A DNA stretch of 64,000 nt from Rhizobiaceae bacterium (GCA_023953775.1 JAMLJD010000004.1:52393-116392), one strand, 5' to 3'; positions 20,549-28,874 are shown, numbered from the stretch's first letter. Numbers and translations are program-made. Notes: generated from the letters alone by a model not told the origin.

Positions 20549-21217
20549 CTATGCCGCCACCACGGACAGGTTCTGCCTGAACAGGTCGAGCGCGGCCTGC
20601 GGGCTCATGTCCGGCCGGAATACGCCGGTGCCCGAGACCACGCGATGGATGCCTTCGGCCGCGATCTCGGCCGCGTTGACGGGTTTCACGCCGCCGTCGA
20701 GCACGACCTCGATATCGGTGCGGCCTTCCCGCGCAAGCGACCGCGCCAGCCTGCCGGCCTTGGCGAGGCAGTGGCGCGACTGCGGCTGGCCTATGAAGCC
20801 CGGCGACACCGACATGATCAGGACGATGTCGGCGAGATGGTAAAGCTCCTCGAGCGCGGAAAGCGGCGTCCCCGGGTTGAGCGCGATGCCGGAACGGGCG
20901 CCGGCCGAACGGATCCTGCCGAGCGTGCGGGCGACGTCGCACCGCGCCTCGACATGGATCGCAAGCGAATCGACGCCGAGCTCGAGAAACTGGTCGACAT
21001 GCTGTTCGGGAACTTCGCTCATCAGATGGAGGTCGAGCGGGATCGACGTGGCGGCGCCGAGCTGGCGCACGAAATCCGCCCCGAAGGTGAAGCCCGGAAC
21101 GGAACGCCCGTCCATGATGTCGACGTGGATTGTATCGGCGCCGCCGGCTTCGATCGCGGACAGCGCGGTGCGGATGTCGAGAAGGTCGGCGCACATGATC
21201 GACGGGGAAATCTTCAC
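20549..21217 (-). CDS. rpe: Ribulose-phosphate 3-epimerase
   Basis: A 222-residue TIM-barrel enzyme that interconverts ribulose-5-P and xylulose-5-P. Family motifs are visible in order: ISPSIMCADLLDIRTAL, IHVDIMDGRSVPGFTFG (metal ligands H and D), LDLHLMSEVPEQHVDQF, MSVSPGFIGQ, VVLDGGVKPVNA and VVSGTGVF. It starts with GTG overlapping the TGA of the preceding PRPP synthetase gene (GTGA). In this operon it most likely feeds the pentose phosphate pool for PRPP. Confidence 0.9.
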   Translation of the reverse strand: MKISPSIMCADLLDIRTALSAIEAGGADTIHVDIMDGRSVPGFTFGADFVRQLGAATSIPLDLHLMSEVPEQHVDQFLELGVDSLAIHVEARCDVARTLGRIRSAGARSGIALNPGTPLSALEELYHLADIVLIMSVSPGFIGQPQSRHCLAKAGRLARSLAREGRTDIEVVLDGGVKPVNAAEIAAEGIHRVVSGTGVFRPDMSPQAALDLFRQNLSVVAA

Positions 21218-22116
21218 TCTGCCGCCTCCGCGTTTTGGCCGGTCTCGATCGACCGCAGATAGTCCGCGATCAGGGGTGCGAGATCGATCGCCGAGACCTT
21301 TGAAGGGATGCTGTTTGTCGAAAAAAACCGCACATCGCCGCCGATTTTCGCCGCAAGCGCGTCGGCGTCGGCGAAAAAATGGGTGATTCCGAACAGGATT
21401 CGGCGCACTTTCGAGCGATAAAGCTGTTCCGCGAGCGGCAGGAGGGTCGAACCGGAGGAGCACAGATCGTCGATGACGACCGCATCGCAATCAGCCAGGC
21501 CGTCCTCGATGCCCTCGTACCAGGTCCGCCCGTCCGGGTCCTTGTTCTTGCTGCAGATCCGAACCGGCCAGCCGAGCCGCGCGGCGATACGACCGATGCG
21601 TTCGCGGCCGCCCTCATCGGGCGACACCAGAACCGGCCTGTCGAGGCCCTGCGCCGACAGGAAATCGACGATCGGCTCCGAGGCCGACAGGCTGGTGCAG
21701 ACGCTGTCGCAATATCCGAAGATGCGCGGATTGTGGACGTCGATGGTGACCAGCCTGGTCATGCCGAGGGCTGCAAGTGCGAGCAGTACCGCCTGGGACG
21801 ACAGCGGGTCGTCCGGCTTCATCCTGCGATCCTGGCGGGAATAGGCGAGGTAGGGGACGACACAGGTGATGTCGCTGGCGCCGTGCGCGGCAGCATGGTC
21901 GACGAGCTGCATGAGCTGCTGGAGGTGGCGATCCTGGGGCGGCTGGGTTCCCTGAACGATGACCGCAGAGCCGATCCCGTCCGGAAGGGCGCAACGGCAG
22001 CACGATTCCCCGTCGGGAAAGATCTGCAGTTCGGCCTCGGCGAAGCTGTAGCCCGTTTCAGCCGCCAGACGGCGGCCAAGGTCGGGGGTGGACGGGCCAA
22101 TGACCAGATGCGTCAT
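21214..22116 (-). CDS. prs: Ribose-phosphate pyrophosphokinase (PRPP synthetase)
   Basis: About 300 residues; makes PRPP from ribose-5-phosphate and ATP. Visible: QIFPDGESCCR (flag region), YLAYSRQDRRMKPDDPLSSQ (ATP and R5P loop), TIDVHNPRIFGYC in the place of the usual DLHA motif, VSPDEGG and the PRPP/R5P loop VVIDDLCSSGSTLLP. It is somewhat diverged from housekeeping Prs, and a second housekeeping copy probably exists elsewhere. GGTGG lies 8 bases before the ATG used; a GTG 12 bases upstream is an alternative. First gene of a prs-rpe-pyrE operon reading away from the ABC importer operon. Confidence 0.88.
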   Translation of the reverse strand: MTHLVIGPSTPDLGRRLAAETGYSFAEAELQIFPDGESCCRCALPDGIGSAVIVQGTQPPQDRHLQQLMQLVDHAAAHGASDITCVVPYLAYSRQDRRMKPDDPLSSQAVLLALAALGMTRLVTIDVHNPRIFGYCDSVCTSLSASEPIVDFLSAQGLDRPVLVSPDEGGRERIGRIAARLGWPVRICSKNKDPDGRTWYEGIEDGLADCDAVVIDDLCSSGSTLLPLAEQLYRSKVRRILFGITHFFADADALAAKIGGDVRFFSTNSIPSKVSAIDLAPLIADYLRSIETGQNAEAAE

Positions 22117-22251
22117 CCGAGGTTCCACCGTTTCACCGCCTGCCTGCTCCCTGCGCCGGTTGGCGGGCCGCTTCGGCCCGGCCGACCGGAGATCGAAACT
22201 TTATCCAATAATGTAGACGATACAGTTCAAGTCAATCGATTTTCATACATC

Positions 22252-22267
22252 ATATCTATTTTGATAC
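22252..22267. promoter_or_regulatory. Island operator motif, copy 1
   Basis: ATATCTATTTTGATAC matches the perfect dyad GTATCAATTTTGATAC (28875-28890) at 14 of 16 positions. It lies 136 bases upstream of the prs start and 222 bases upstream of the ABC ATPase start. Operator function is inferred from recurrence in other promoter regions of the island. Confidence 0.5.
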
Positions 22268-22418
22268 AATGTGGCCTGATTGCTCCGCTTGACCCAACGC
22301 GAGCCGCTTTCGCCGATGGTATGACCGCGTCGTCAAAATTTTGGCCCTGAATAGACATCTTCTTTCGGGCCAAACGTTCAGGACGCTTGACAAATCCGTC
22401 AAATAGAGTGCGAAATGA

Positions 22419-22466
22419 TCTCACAAATGAGACGATGAAGAAGATCGAAGCTCGCATTTGAGACGA
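22419..22466. promoter_or_regulatory. TCTCA-N4-TGAGA dyad with spaced TGAGACGA repeat
   Basis: TCTCACAAATGAGA (22419-22432) has 5-base inverted arms and shares 11 of 14 positions with the core of the dyad at 28946-28961 in front of the TRAP operon. The sequence TGAGACGA occurs at 22428-22435 and again at 22459-22466, 31 bases apart, close to three helical turns. Both copies lie 25-60 bases upstream of the ABC ATPase start codon. Likely a regulator binding region. Confidence 0.45.
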
Positions 22467-22488
22467 GCAACGTTGGGGATGCGTTAGA

Positions 22489-23241
22489 TTGGCGGCGTTG
22501 GTGAGGGCTAAGGACGTTGCAAAAACGTTCATTGCGCGGGGTGGTGATCGTGTCGAGGCGCTTGCGCCCGTATCGATGGACATCGAGGACGGCGAGTTCC
22601 TCAGCATCATCGGACCGTCCGGTTGCGGAAAATCCACCTTCCTGCGGATCCTTGCGGGGCTGATCGAGCCGTCCTCCGGGACGCTGGACTGGCGCAACGG
22701 GCCGCCGACCAAGGGCAGCGACATCGGCTTCGTGTTCCAGGAAGCGGTGCTGCTGCCCTGGCTCAACATCCTCGACAATGTCCGGTTTCCGCTCGACAGG
22801 TTCGGCGTGCAGAAATCCGAGGGCAACGACAAGGCGCGGGCGATGCTCGAGCTGGTCGGGCTCAAGGACTTCACGCAGGCGCTGCCGAAGGAGCTGTCGG
22901 GCGGCATGCGCCAGCGCGCCGCGATCGCCCGGGCGCTGGTCTACAAGCCGCAGATCGTGCTGATGGACGAACCGTTCGGCGCGCTCGACCTCCTGACCCG
23001 CGACCGGATGAACGACGAGCTGCTGGAGATCAGGGCGCAGATCGGCGCGACCATCGTCTTCGTGACGCATTCGATCGAGGAGGCCGTCTATCTTTCGGAC
23101 CGGGTCGCGGTGATGACCGCACGGCCCGGCACGATCCGAGCCGTCCATACCGTCGACCTGCCGCGACCGCGCTCGGAATCGACCAAGGATCTCGACGAGT
23201 TCTACCGGCTGCTCTCGACCTTCCGGAAAGAACTGAAATGA
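22489..23241 (+). CDS. ABC transporter ATP-binding protein, NitT/TauT type
   Basis: A 250-residue ABC ATPase with Walker A GPSGCGKSTF at about residue 42, Q-loop FVFQEAVLLPWLN, signature LSGGMRQRAAIARAL, Walker B IVLMDEPFGALD and the H-loop VTHSIEEAVYLSDR. The QEAVLLPW stretch is typical of the nitrate/taurine/aliphatic sulfonate/pyrimidine-precursor importer class (SsuB/TauB/ThiZ-like). The first codon is probably TTG, with GGGGA about 9 bases upstream. First gene of an operon with a permease, a nucleoside phosphorylase, a binding protein and a second permease. Confidence 0.93.
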   Translation: MAALVRAKDVAKTFIARGGDRVEALAPVSMDIEDGEFLSIIGPSGCGKSTFLRILAGLIEPSSGTLDWRNGPPTKGSDIGFVFQEAVLLPWLNILDNVRFPLDRFGVQKSEGNDKARAMLELVGLKDFTQALPKELSGGMRQRAAIARALVYKPQIVLMDEPFGALDLLTRDRMNDELLEIRAQIGATIVFVTHSIEEAVYLSDRVAVMTARPGTIRAVHTVDLPRPRSESTKDLDEFYRLLSTFRKELK

Positions 23242-23993
23242 AACGGTCTCCGCTCGAGACCTATGTCATGCCGGTCGTCACGACCGTGACGCTGATCGCC
23301 GCGTGGTGGGCCTACACGCGGTTCTCCGGCATTCCGCCCTACATCCTGCCGTCGCCGCAGATCGTGTTTTCCGAGCTTGTCCGCCTGTTCACCGGCGGCG
23401 AGATCTGGCCGCATCTCGGGCATACGCTGGGCATCATAGCATCGGGCTTCGCGATCGGATCGGTGACGGGCTTCGCGCTCGGCTTCGTGCTCGCCAAGTC
23501 GCCGCGGGCAGAAGCAATCCTCTCGCCCTACCTGCTGTTCTTCCAGACCGCGCCGAAGATCGCCTTCGCGCCGCTCTTCATCCTGTGGTTCGGCCTCGGC
23601 CTGACCTCGAAGATCGTGCTCGTCGTCTCGCTGGTGTTCTTCCCGGTCATGATCGGCACCCTGCTGGGGCTGAAGTCGCTGTCGGGAAATCTGCGCGAAC
23701 TGTGCCGGATCCTGAAGCTGACCACCAGGCAGCGGCTGTTCCGAGTCGAGCTGCCGTCCGCCGTGCCGGAGATCTTCGCCGGGCTCAAGGTCGGCGCGAT
23801 CCAGGCGACCATCGGCGCCATCCTGGCGGAGTGGCTGTCGGGCGGCACCGGTCTCGGCTATCTGATGGTATTCGCCGGCACGACCTACAAGACGCCGCTG
23901 CTGTTCGCGATGGTGCTGGTGACGTCGCTGCTGGGCATCTTCGTCTACCAGCTGCTGCTGCAGACCGAACGCTGGCTGTTGTCATGGCGCTGA
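23238..23993 (+). CDS. ABC transporter permease, NitT/TauT type (first)
   Basis: A 251-residue inner-membrane permease with six hydrophobic segments. YILPSPQIVFSELVRLF at about residue 35 and SPYLLFFQTAPKIAFAPLF, then the EAA-like loop RILKLTTRQRLFRVELPSAVPEIFAGLKVG, are standard for SsuC/TauC-type permeases. The start overlaps the ATPase stop by four bases. A second related permease gene closes the operon, so the importer probably uses a heterodimeric pore. Confidence 0.92.
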   Translation: MKRSPLETYVMPVVTTVTLIAAWWAYTRFSGIPPYILPSPQIVFSELVRLFTGGEIWPHLGHTLGIIASGFAIGSVTGFALGFVLAKSPRAEAILSPYLLFFQTAPKIAFAPLFILWFGLGLTSKIVLVVSLVFFPVMIGTLLGLKSLSGNLRELCRILKLTTRQRLFRVELPSAVPEIFAGLKVGAIQATIGAILAEWLSGGTGLGYLMVFAGTTYKTPLLFAMVLVTSLLGIFVYQLLLQTERWLLSWR

Positions 23994-24802
23994 AGCAACG
24001 ATCAGCCGCCTGGCCGTGGAAAGAGGGCGTGCCGACGCACATACCCCTTCCCTCGCCGGTGCCGCGCGGCTTCCTGCTTCCGGGCGACCCGGCGCGCGTC
24101 GACATGGCGGCCGAGGTGCTCGGCGACTTCACGATCGTCGGACAGAACCGCGAGTTCCGCATGGCAACGGGGCGCTACGACGGCGTGCCCATCGGCGTGT
24201 GCTCGACGGGGATCGGCGGCGCGTCGACGGAGATCGTGATGGTCGAGCTGGCGGCGCTCGGCGTCGGCCACATCGTGCGAACCGGCGGCATGGGCGCGCT
24301 GGCCGACGACCTGTCGCTGGGCGACTTCCTGATCGCTGACGCCGCGCTCGCCAACAGCGCCTGCGCGCGATGGTATGCGCCCGGCTCCGACCTGGTGAAG
24401 GCCGACCGGTCGCTTGCCGAACGGCTCGACGCGGCGCGTGCCGGCCTAGGGCTCGGCGGGCGGCGCGGCACCTGCCTGACCGCGGACGGCTATTACCGGG
24501 CGCAGGGGCGTCCGGACCGCCCGGCCGGCGCGGGCGACGAGACGGTTCTCGATCGCATCGCCGAACGCGGCGCGGACGGAATCGAGATGGAATGCGAGAT
24601 CGTGCTCGCGGTCGGCGCCGCGCTCGGCGTGGCCGCCGGCGGGGTGCTTGCCGTTCATGCGCACAGGCGCAGCGACGGCTGGCTCGAGAACTACGAGGAG
24701 ACGCAGCGCAACGTGCTGCGGATCGGCGCGCAAGCGTTGGCGCGTGCGATCGATGCGGAAGACGACCCTCAGCGCTTGCTCAACAAAGGAGAGCTCCAAT
24801 GA
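23984..24802 (+). CDS. Nucleoside phosphorylase family protein (uridine phosphorylase-like)
   Basis: A 272-residue protein of the PNP/UDP phosphorylase family, which cleaves nucleosides with phosphate to base and ribose-1-phosphate. Visible: FLLPGDPARVDMAAEVLGD (phosphate-binding GDPxR), REFRMATGRYDGVPIGVCSTGIGGAST, IVRTGGMGAL, and GADGIEMECEIVLAVGAALG (base/ribose site M-E). The start overlaps the permease end by 10 bases, so the gene is an integral part of the transporter operon, pointing to a nucleoside or nucleobase ligand for the importer. It could also be a nucleosidase. Confidence 0.85.
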   Translation: MALKQRSAAWPWKEGVPTHIPLPSPVPRGFLLPGDPARVDMAAEVLGDFTIVGQNREFRMATGRYDGVPIGVCSTGIGGASTEIVMVELAALGVGHIVRTGGMGALADDLSLGDFLIADAALANSACARWYAPGSDLVKADRSLAERLDAARAGLGLGGRRGTCLTADGYYRAQGRPDRPAGAGDETVLDRIAERGADGIEMECEIVLAVGAALGVAAGGVLAVHAHRRSDGWLENYEETQRNVLRIGAQALARAIDAEDDPQRLLNKGELQ

Positions 24803-25806
24803 AACTTTCAATTCGGATCTTGAAAGGCATCGGCATCGCCATCGCGCTGATGCTGCTGGCATTTGGCGCCGCGCGGGCGCAGGACATGAAGAAGGTCACG
24901 ATCCAGATCGACGGGGCGGCGGTTCCGTACTACCTGCCGATGTTCGTCGCGGCGCATTACGGCTACTTCAAGGAAGAGGGGCTCGAGGTCGATTTCCTCT
25001 ACGCCAATGCCGCCGACATCCTGAACAATGTCGCGGTCGGCAACGTCCAGTTCGGCTTCCCGAACGGTGACGCGGTGATCGCCGCGCGGGCCAACGGCCT
25101 GCCGATCAAGGTGGCCCACACCACCTACCAGAACGGCATCGGCGCCACCCTGTTCAAGACCTCGAGCGGCATCAAGGGCCCGGCGGACCTCGTCGGCAAG
25201 AAGGTCGCCGTCACCAGCTACGGCAGCCCGAACTATGTCCAGCTCCAGGTGATGATGGCGCAGGCCGGCCATTCGGTCGACGACGTCAAGGTCGAGATCG
25301 TCGGAGGCGGCGTCATCCTCGATGCCCTGAAGTCCGACCAGGTCGACGCGATCGTGTTCTCCAAGCTGCGCTACTATGCGCTCAAGGCGGCGGGCGTCGA
25401 CGTCGGCATGCTGCCCTCGGACGACTACCTGCCGAGCAAGGGCAACGTGCTGGTCGTGTCGGAATCCTACCTTGCCGACAATTCGGCGACGGTCGCAGCC
25501 TTCATCGCGGCGCTGAACAAGGCGATCAAGCACATCGCCGACGGCGACGTCGAAAAGGAAGTCACCATGGCGGTCCAGGAGTATTCGCCGAGCTTCGCCG
25601 GCCAGGAGAAGCTGGTCTCGGAGATCATCAGCGAGGTGTTCCTGAAGACGCTGTGGCAGAGCCCCGACACCGATGCGCACGAGCTTGGCTACGGCAACCT
25701 CGAGTCCTGGCAGAAGACCATCGACACGGCTGCCGAGTACAAGGTCATTCCGTCGGCCTTCGACTCGGGCGACATGGTCGTCGAGCTGCCGAGCTCGATC
25801 AAGTAA
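24799..25806 (+). CDS. ABC transporter substrate-binding protein, NMT1/THI5-like
   Basis: A 335-residue periplasmic binding protein. Signal peptide residues 1-27 (hydrophobic core GIAIALMLLAFGAARA, cut before QD). The mature part begins KKVTIQIDGAAVPYYLPMFVAAHYGYFKEEGLEVD, and has GVNV-like VAVGNVQFGFPNGDAVIAA and LVGKKVAVTSYGSP, as in binding proteins of the NitT/TauT/THI5 class that bind sulfonates, nitrate or pyrimidine precursors. The neighbouring phosphorylase favours a nucleoside or base. GGAG lies 8 bases before the ATG. The gene is followed by a strong hairpin. Confidence 0.9.
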   Translation: MKLSIRILKGIGIAIALMLLAFGAARAQDMKKVTIQIDGAAVPYYLPMFVAAHYGYFKEEGLEVDFLYANAADILNNVAVGNVQFGFPNGDAVIAARANGLPIKVAHTTYQNGIGATLFKTSSGIKGPADLVGKKVAVTSYGSPNYVQLQVMMAQAGHSVDDVKVEIVGGGVILDALKSDQVDAIVFSKLRYYALKAAGVDVGMLPSDDYLPSKGNVLVVSESYLADNSATVAAFIAALNKAIKHIADGDVEKEVTMAVQEYSPSFAGQEKLVSEIISEVFLKTLWQSPDTDAHELGYGNLESWQKTIDTAAEYKVIPSAFDSGDMVVELPSSIK

Positions 25807-25814
25807 ACCGCTCC

Positions 25815-25842
25815 GGCGTCCGGCGGCCAGCCGCCGGACGCC
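25815..25842 (+). other. Perfect 12-bp hairpin after the binding-protein gene
   Basis: GGCGTCCGGCGG and CCGCCGGACGCC are exact inverted arms around the loop CCAG, 9 bases after the binding-protein stop and 22 bases before the second permease start. No T-run follows, so it is not a typical terminator. It probably protects or separates the abundant binding-protein mRNA from the permease mRNA, as known for other transporter operons. Confidence 0.7.
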
Positions 25843-25864
25843 TCACAGACAGGATGAACAACGG

Positions 25865-26644
25865 ATGATCCGGTTCGCGCTATCGCTGGTGGTCTTCCTC
25901 GCGGTCTGGCAGCTCGGCCTGGTCCTTTTCGACGTGCCGGCATTCCTGCTGCCGTCGCCGTTGCAGATCGCCGACAAGTTCTGGTTCATGCTGTCGCGTG
26001 GCGGGCTCATGAGCCACATTCCGGTGACGGTGATGGAGATCGTCTCAGGCTTCGTGATCGGCGCCCTGCTCGGTGTCGTGGTGTCGTTCGTCTTCGACCG
26101 GTATCCGCCGCTCGAAAGCCTGATGAGCCCGGTCATCGTCTTCATCCAGACCGCGCCGAAGATCGCCATCGCCCCGCTGCTTCTTCTGTGGCTGGGGATC
26201 GGCGCCAGCCCCAAGATCGTGCTCGTCGCGATCGTCACCTTCTTTCCGGTGCTGTCCAACATGCTGAGCGCGCTGCGCGCCATCAATCCGCAGCTCATCG
26301 AACTGGCGAGCATCCTCAAGCTAAGCCCGCTGCAGCGGATGTGGCGCATCGAACTGCCGCAATCCCTGCCGATGCTGTTTTCAGGGCTCAAGGTCGGCGC
26401 GACGCTGGCCGTGACGGCGGCCGTGATTGGGGAGCTGATGGGCGCCAGGGCGGGGCTCGGCTACCTGCTCATCCTCGGCCAGGAGACGGCGGACGTCAGC
26501 CTGGTGATGGTGTCGGTGCTCATCCTCGCCTTCGTCGGATATCTCACCTATCTCGCCATCGTGATCGCCGAGAAAAGGCTGATCGGATGGCATGAAAGCG
26601 CGGTTGCCGGCGAGGGACTCAGCGCGGGCGCCGCCGGCGGATAG
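25865..26644 (+). CDS. ABC transporter permease, NitT/TauT type (second)
   Basis: A 259-residue membrane protein related to the permease two genes upstream: FLLPSPLQIADKFWFML, SPVIVFIQTAPKIAIAPLLLLWLGIG and the EAA-like loop SILKLSPLQRMWRIELPQSLPMLFSGLKVG. Having two different permeases but one ATPase is uncommon in this class and suggests a heterodimeric channel. It ends 27 bases before the end of the convergent NDPK-like gene. Confidence 0.92.
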   Translation: MIRFALSLVVFLAVWQLGLVLFDVPAFLLPSPLQIADKFWFMLSRGGLMSHIPVTVMEIVSGFVIGALLGVVVSFVFDRYPPLESLMSPVIVFIQTAPKIAIAPLLLLWLGIGASPKIVLVAIVTFFPVLSNMLSALRAINPQLIELASILKLSPLQRMWRIELPQSLPMLFSGLKVGATLAVTAAVIGELMGARAGLGYLLILGQETADVSLVMVSVLILAFVGYLTYLAIVIAEKRLIGWHESAVAGEGLSAGAAGG

Positions 26645-26671
26645 GCCGCTCGCGGCTTCGGCGTCGCGAGC

Positions 26672-27613
26672 TCAGGAGGCGTCCCGCCGCGGGTGCCGAT
26701 CGTCCCAGAGTTGCGCCACATCCTTCACGGCGAGTGCATCGAGCAGCGGCGGTACGCCCGGCTTGTCGTGCTGGATCAGCAGCGATCCGGCGGTGATGAA
26801 ATCCCAGCGCCGCGCATGCGAGTCGAGCGCCGGGAACAGCGACCGGATCTCGGCAAGACGCGGGTGGTCGCCGCGGCCGGCGCGGTTGCGCAGTTCCGCG
26901 AGGGCCGGCCCGACCGGCGCGCCGTTCCGTGCGATGATCTCGTCGAGATCCAGCATGTGGGCGGGAATCGCGGCGTGGAGCTCGTCGGCCATAGAGCGGA
27001 CACCGACGCCTCCGTCGACCTTGTCGCGGGCCCTTTCCAGAAGCCTCAGCCTGTCGTTCTGCCTGAACAGGATGCCCAGCTCGCGCACGATGTCCGCCGG
27101 CTCGTCCGGCGTATGGACATAGCCGAGCATGCGGTTGTTCACCTCGAGCATGGTTCGGAGCTGGTTGGGCCTGCGATGCTCGGGAAAGACCGAACCCTTG
27201 AGCCGCCAGAGCCTGACGGTTGCGGGCACCGGCTCCGGGGCGGCGTCGTCCAGAAGGACGAACAGCGCGTCGCTCTGTTCGTTGGCATAGGTCGCCAGGA
27301 CGAGACGATCGACGCTGGCGGCATTCCACTGGTAGCGCCAGATGTGGTGCGCGACGTTCCTCGTGATGGCGGCCGGGCTCGCGGCGATCGGCAGGAAGCC
27401 GTTCTTCTCGAGAAAGGCGAGCGCTTCAGGAATGCGGCGCCGAACGATGGCGTCGGGCTTGAACATCACGAAGGTGGTTCGCGCCAGAAACGGCTCGAGA
27501 CCGTCGCCGAAGACAGCGCGCAGGTCCGCCCAGGCTTCCTCAGCGACGAATTCGTTGGTGAAGAAATCGGCTTTTCTCGGCTGGACGGTGAGGTCCTGCC
27601 AGGGAACGGTCAT
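26672..27613 (-). CDS. NDPK-fold protein linked to the XRE regulator (function unknown)
   Basis: A 313-residue protein. Residues 47-75 read TFVMFKPDAIVRRRIPEAL and LEKNGF, resembling the start of nucleoside diphosphate kinase (KPDAV...). Around residue 160-183, NNRMLGYVHTPDEPADIVREL resembles the catalytic His region (N-x-x-H-G-S-D-S...E-I), with a candidate His at 167, but the N-x-x-H Asn is replaced by Gly and an insertion separates the two parts. The C-terminal 120 residues match nothing I know. GGAGG lies in front of the ATG; an upstream in-frame start is unsupported. It may phosphorylate or bind a nucleotide and act with the XRE regulator as a sensor. Confidence 0.6.
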   Translation of the reverse strand: MTVPWQDLTVQPRKADFFTNEFVAEEAWADLRAVFGDGLEPFLARTTFVMFKPDAIVRRRIPEALAFLEKNGFLPIAASPAAITRNVAHHIWRYQWNAASVDRLVLATYANEQSDALFVLLDDAAPEPVPATVRLWRLKGSVFPEHRRPNQLRTMLEVNNRMLGYVHTPDEPADIVRELGILFRQNDRLRLLERARDKVDGGVGVRSMADELHAAIPAHMLDLDEIIARNGAPVGPALAELRNRAGRGDHPRLAEIRSLFPALDSHARRWDFITAGSLLIQHDKPGVPPLLDALAVKDVAQLWDDRHPRRDAS

Positions 27614-27694
27614 CCCGCGCCTCCGTCGGTATTCCAGCCTGAAAGGCTTTCGCAATCACCAGCGTCGACCGGGCATGCTCCACGCTGTGCGGCG

Positions 27695-28618
27695 TCAGGA
27701 CTGAATGCCGTATTTGGCGATCACCGATTCGATGTACTCCGCGGCGTCCGAACCCTTGAGGGATTCGTTCCACAGACGCTTGGCGATGTCCTCGTGGAGC
27801 GACATCGCCTCCGGCGCGGAGGTGATGAGGCCGACGCCGACCCTGACATTGGGTCGCTCGCCGAGCCGGAATGGGCTGATGGCAAGGATCGAACGATCGG
27901 CCTGCCGGAAAATCTGGAAGCTGGTCGCGGGGACCGGCTCCCTGACGATGCCGATCTGGATGCCGATCGGCTGGTCCTTCAGCAGCGAGACGATGTTCTC
28001 CGCCTCGTGGCGGGCCTTGTGGCGCCGTTCCACGACGACGTCGGGCGGAAGATCGTGCCGGCCGATGACGCCGTGGAGCAGGAAGCGCTCGAGGTCGGCC
28101 GAGGCGATCAGGCTGACGATCAGGGGCCGCCGCCGCCGGAAGGTCGCCTTGCGTATCTTGAGGATCTCAAGCAGCGAATCGACGGCGCGGGCGGATTCGC
28201 CGTTCTCGTCGGCTCCCTCGGGAATGAGCTCCTTCATGACCTCGCCCAGGACCTCGTCATATTCGTCGGAGGTCAGGAGGTAGGAGACAGGCCCGAAGAT
28301 GCCGATGATCTGCTCGCAGTCGAGCTCGAGCTGGCGCATGCGCTCGAAGAACGCCGCGGCCGTGCTGACATATTCGACGCCGACGCCCATGAGGCTCGGC
28401 AGCGACACGTTGAGAACGTCCGCGATGCTGACCAGCATCTCAATTTTTCGGATTTGGCCTTTTTCGGCCCGGTACAGCGCCGCCCGCGAAATACCGAGGG
28501 TTTTCGCCAGGGCGTCCGGAGAAATGTCTTTTCCGATCCGATAGGCCCGAAGCCTGGATCCTATGTCGCTGAATCTGATCGCCGTATTCTGGCTGTTTGC
28601 TTGTTGTCCCGGCGTCAC
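27695..28618 (-). CDS. XRE-family transcriptional regulator of the island
   Basis: About 307 residues. The N-terminal helix-turn-helix is clear: DIGSRLRAYRIGKDISPDAL, AKTLGISRAALYRAEKGQI (recognition helix) and VSIADVLNVSLPSLMG. The remaining ~230 residues form a sensor part I cannot assign to a family by eye. It is followed on the same strand by the NDPK-like gene and is divergent from the TRAP/pyrimidine operon. It is the only dedicated DNA-binding regulator seen in the island, so it is the best candidate for the shared operator dyads. The start is uncertain: GTG with GGGG 7 bases upstream is preferred over a TTG 54 bases further out. Confidence 0.88.
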   Translation of the reverse strand: MTPGQQANSQNTAIRFSDIGSRLRAYRIGKDISPDALAKTLGISRAALYRAEKGQIRKIEMLVSIADVLNVSLPSLMGVGVEYVSTAAAFFERMRQLELDCEQIIGIFGPVSYLLTSDEYDEVLGEVMKELIPEGADENGESARAVDSLLEILKIRKATFRRRRPLIVSLIASADLERFLLHGVIGRHDLPPDVVVERRHKARHEAENIVSLLKDQPIGIQIGIVREPVPATSFQIFRQADRSILAISPFRLGERPNVRVGVGLITSAPEAMSLHEDIAKRLWNESLKGSDAAEYIESVIAKYGIQS

Positions 28619-28874
28619 TGTCTTGCCCCAGAAATGACGCCCGTTTGTCGGCGGAGCATGGCGTTTTGTCAACCTTTGCGACCGGATGCCGACCCAAAAA
28701 CAATCTATGATTGCGTGTTATCCCCTGTTAATTTCACCAATGGTTGAGTTTACGTTACGGTAGGCACTCGATTGACACCCGGTCAGCCGGATTATCGATT
28801 TCTAGACAGCCATGCTGTTCGAATCCGCAATGATTTCAACGAATGGCTGGATGAGCAGGCGAAGCGTCGAAATC

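Larger units (their letters stand above)
22117..22488. promoter_or_regulatory. AT-rich divergent control region between the prs operon and the ABC importer operon
   Basis: This 372-base gene-free stretch is far richer in A and T than its flanks. It contains a GTATCAATTTTGATAC-like dyad (22252-22267), a weaker relative on the opposite strand (about 22235-22248), a TTGAC-N6-GTCAA inverted repeat (22387-22402) and a TCTCA-N4-TGAGA dyad (22419-22432) followed by a TGAGACGA repeat. No open frame in it is convincing. It must hold the promoters for both operons. Confidence 0.7.

Noticed and set aside
25815..25842. Hairpin as a rho-independent terminator
   Set aside because: The stem is perfect but no T-run follows and the next operon gene begins 22 bases later, so an mRNA-stabilising role is more likely.
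26693..28747. 684-codon open frame on the plus strand
   Set aside because: It is the antisense shadow of the NDPK-like and XRE genes, which have clear motifs and ribosome binding sites on the other strand; high GC gives long spurious frames.
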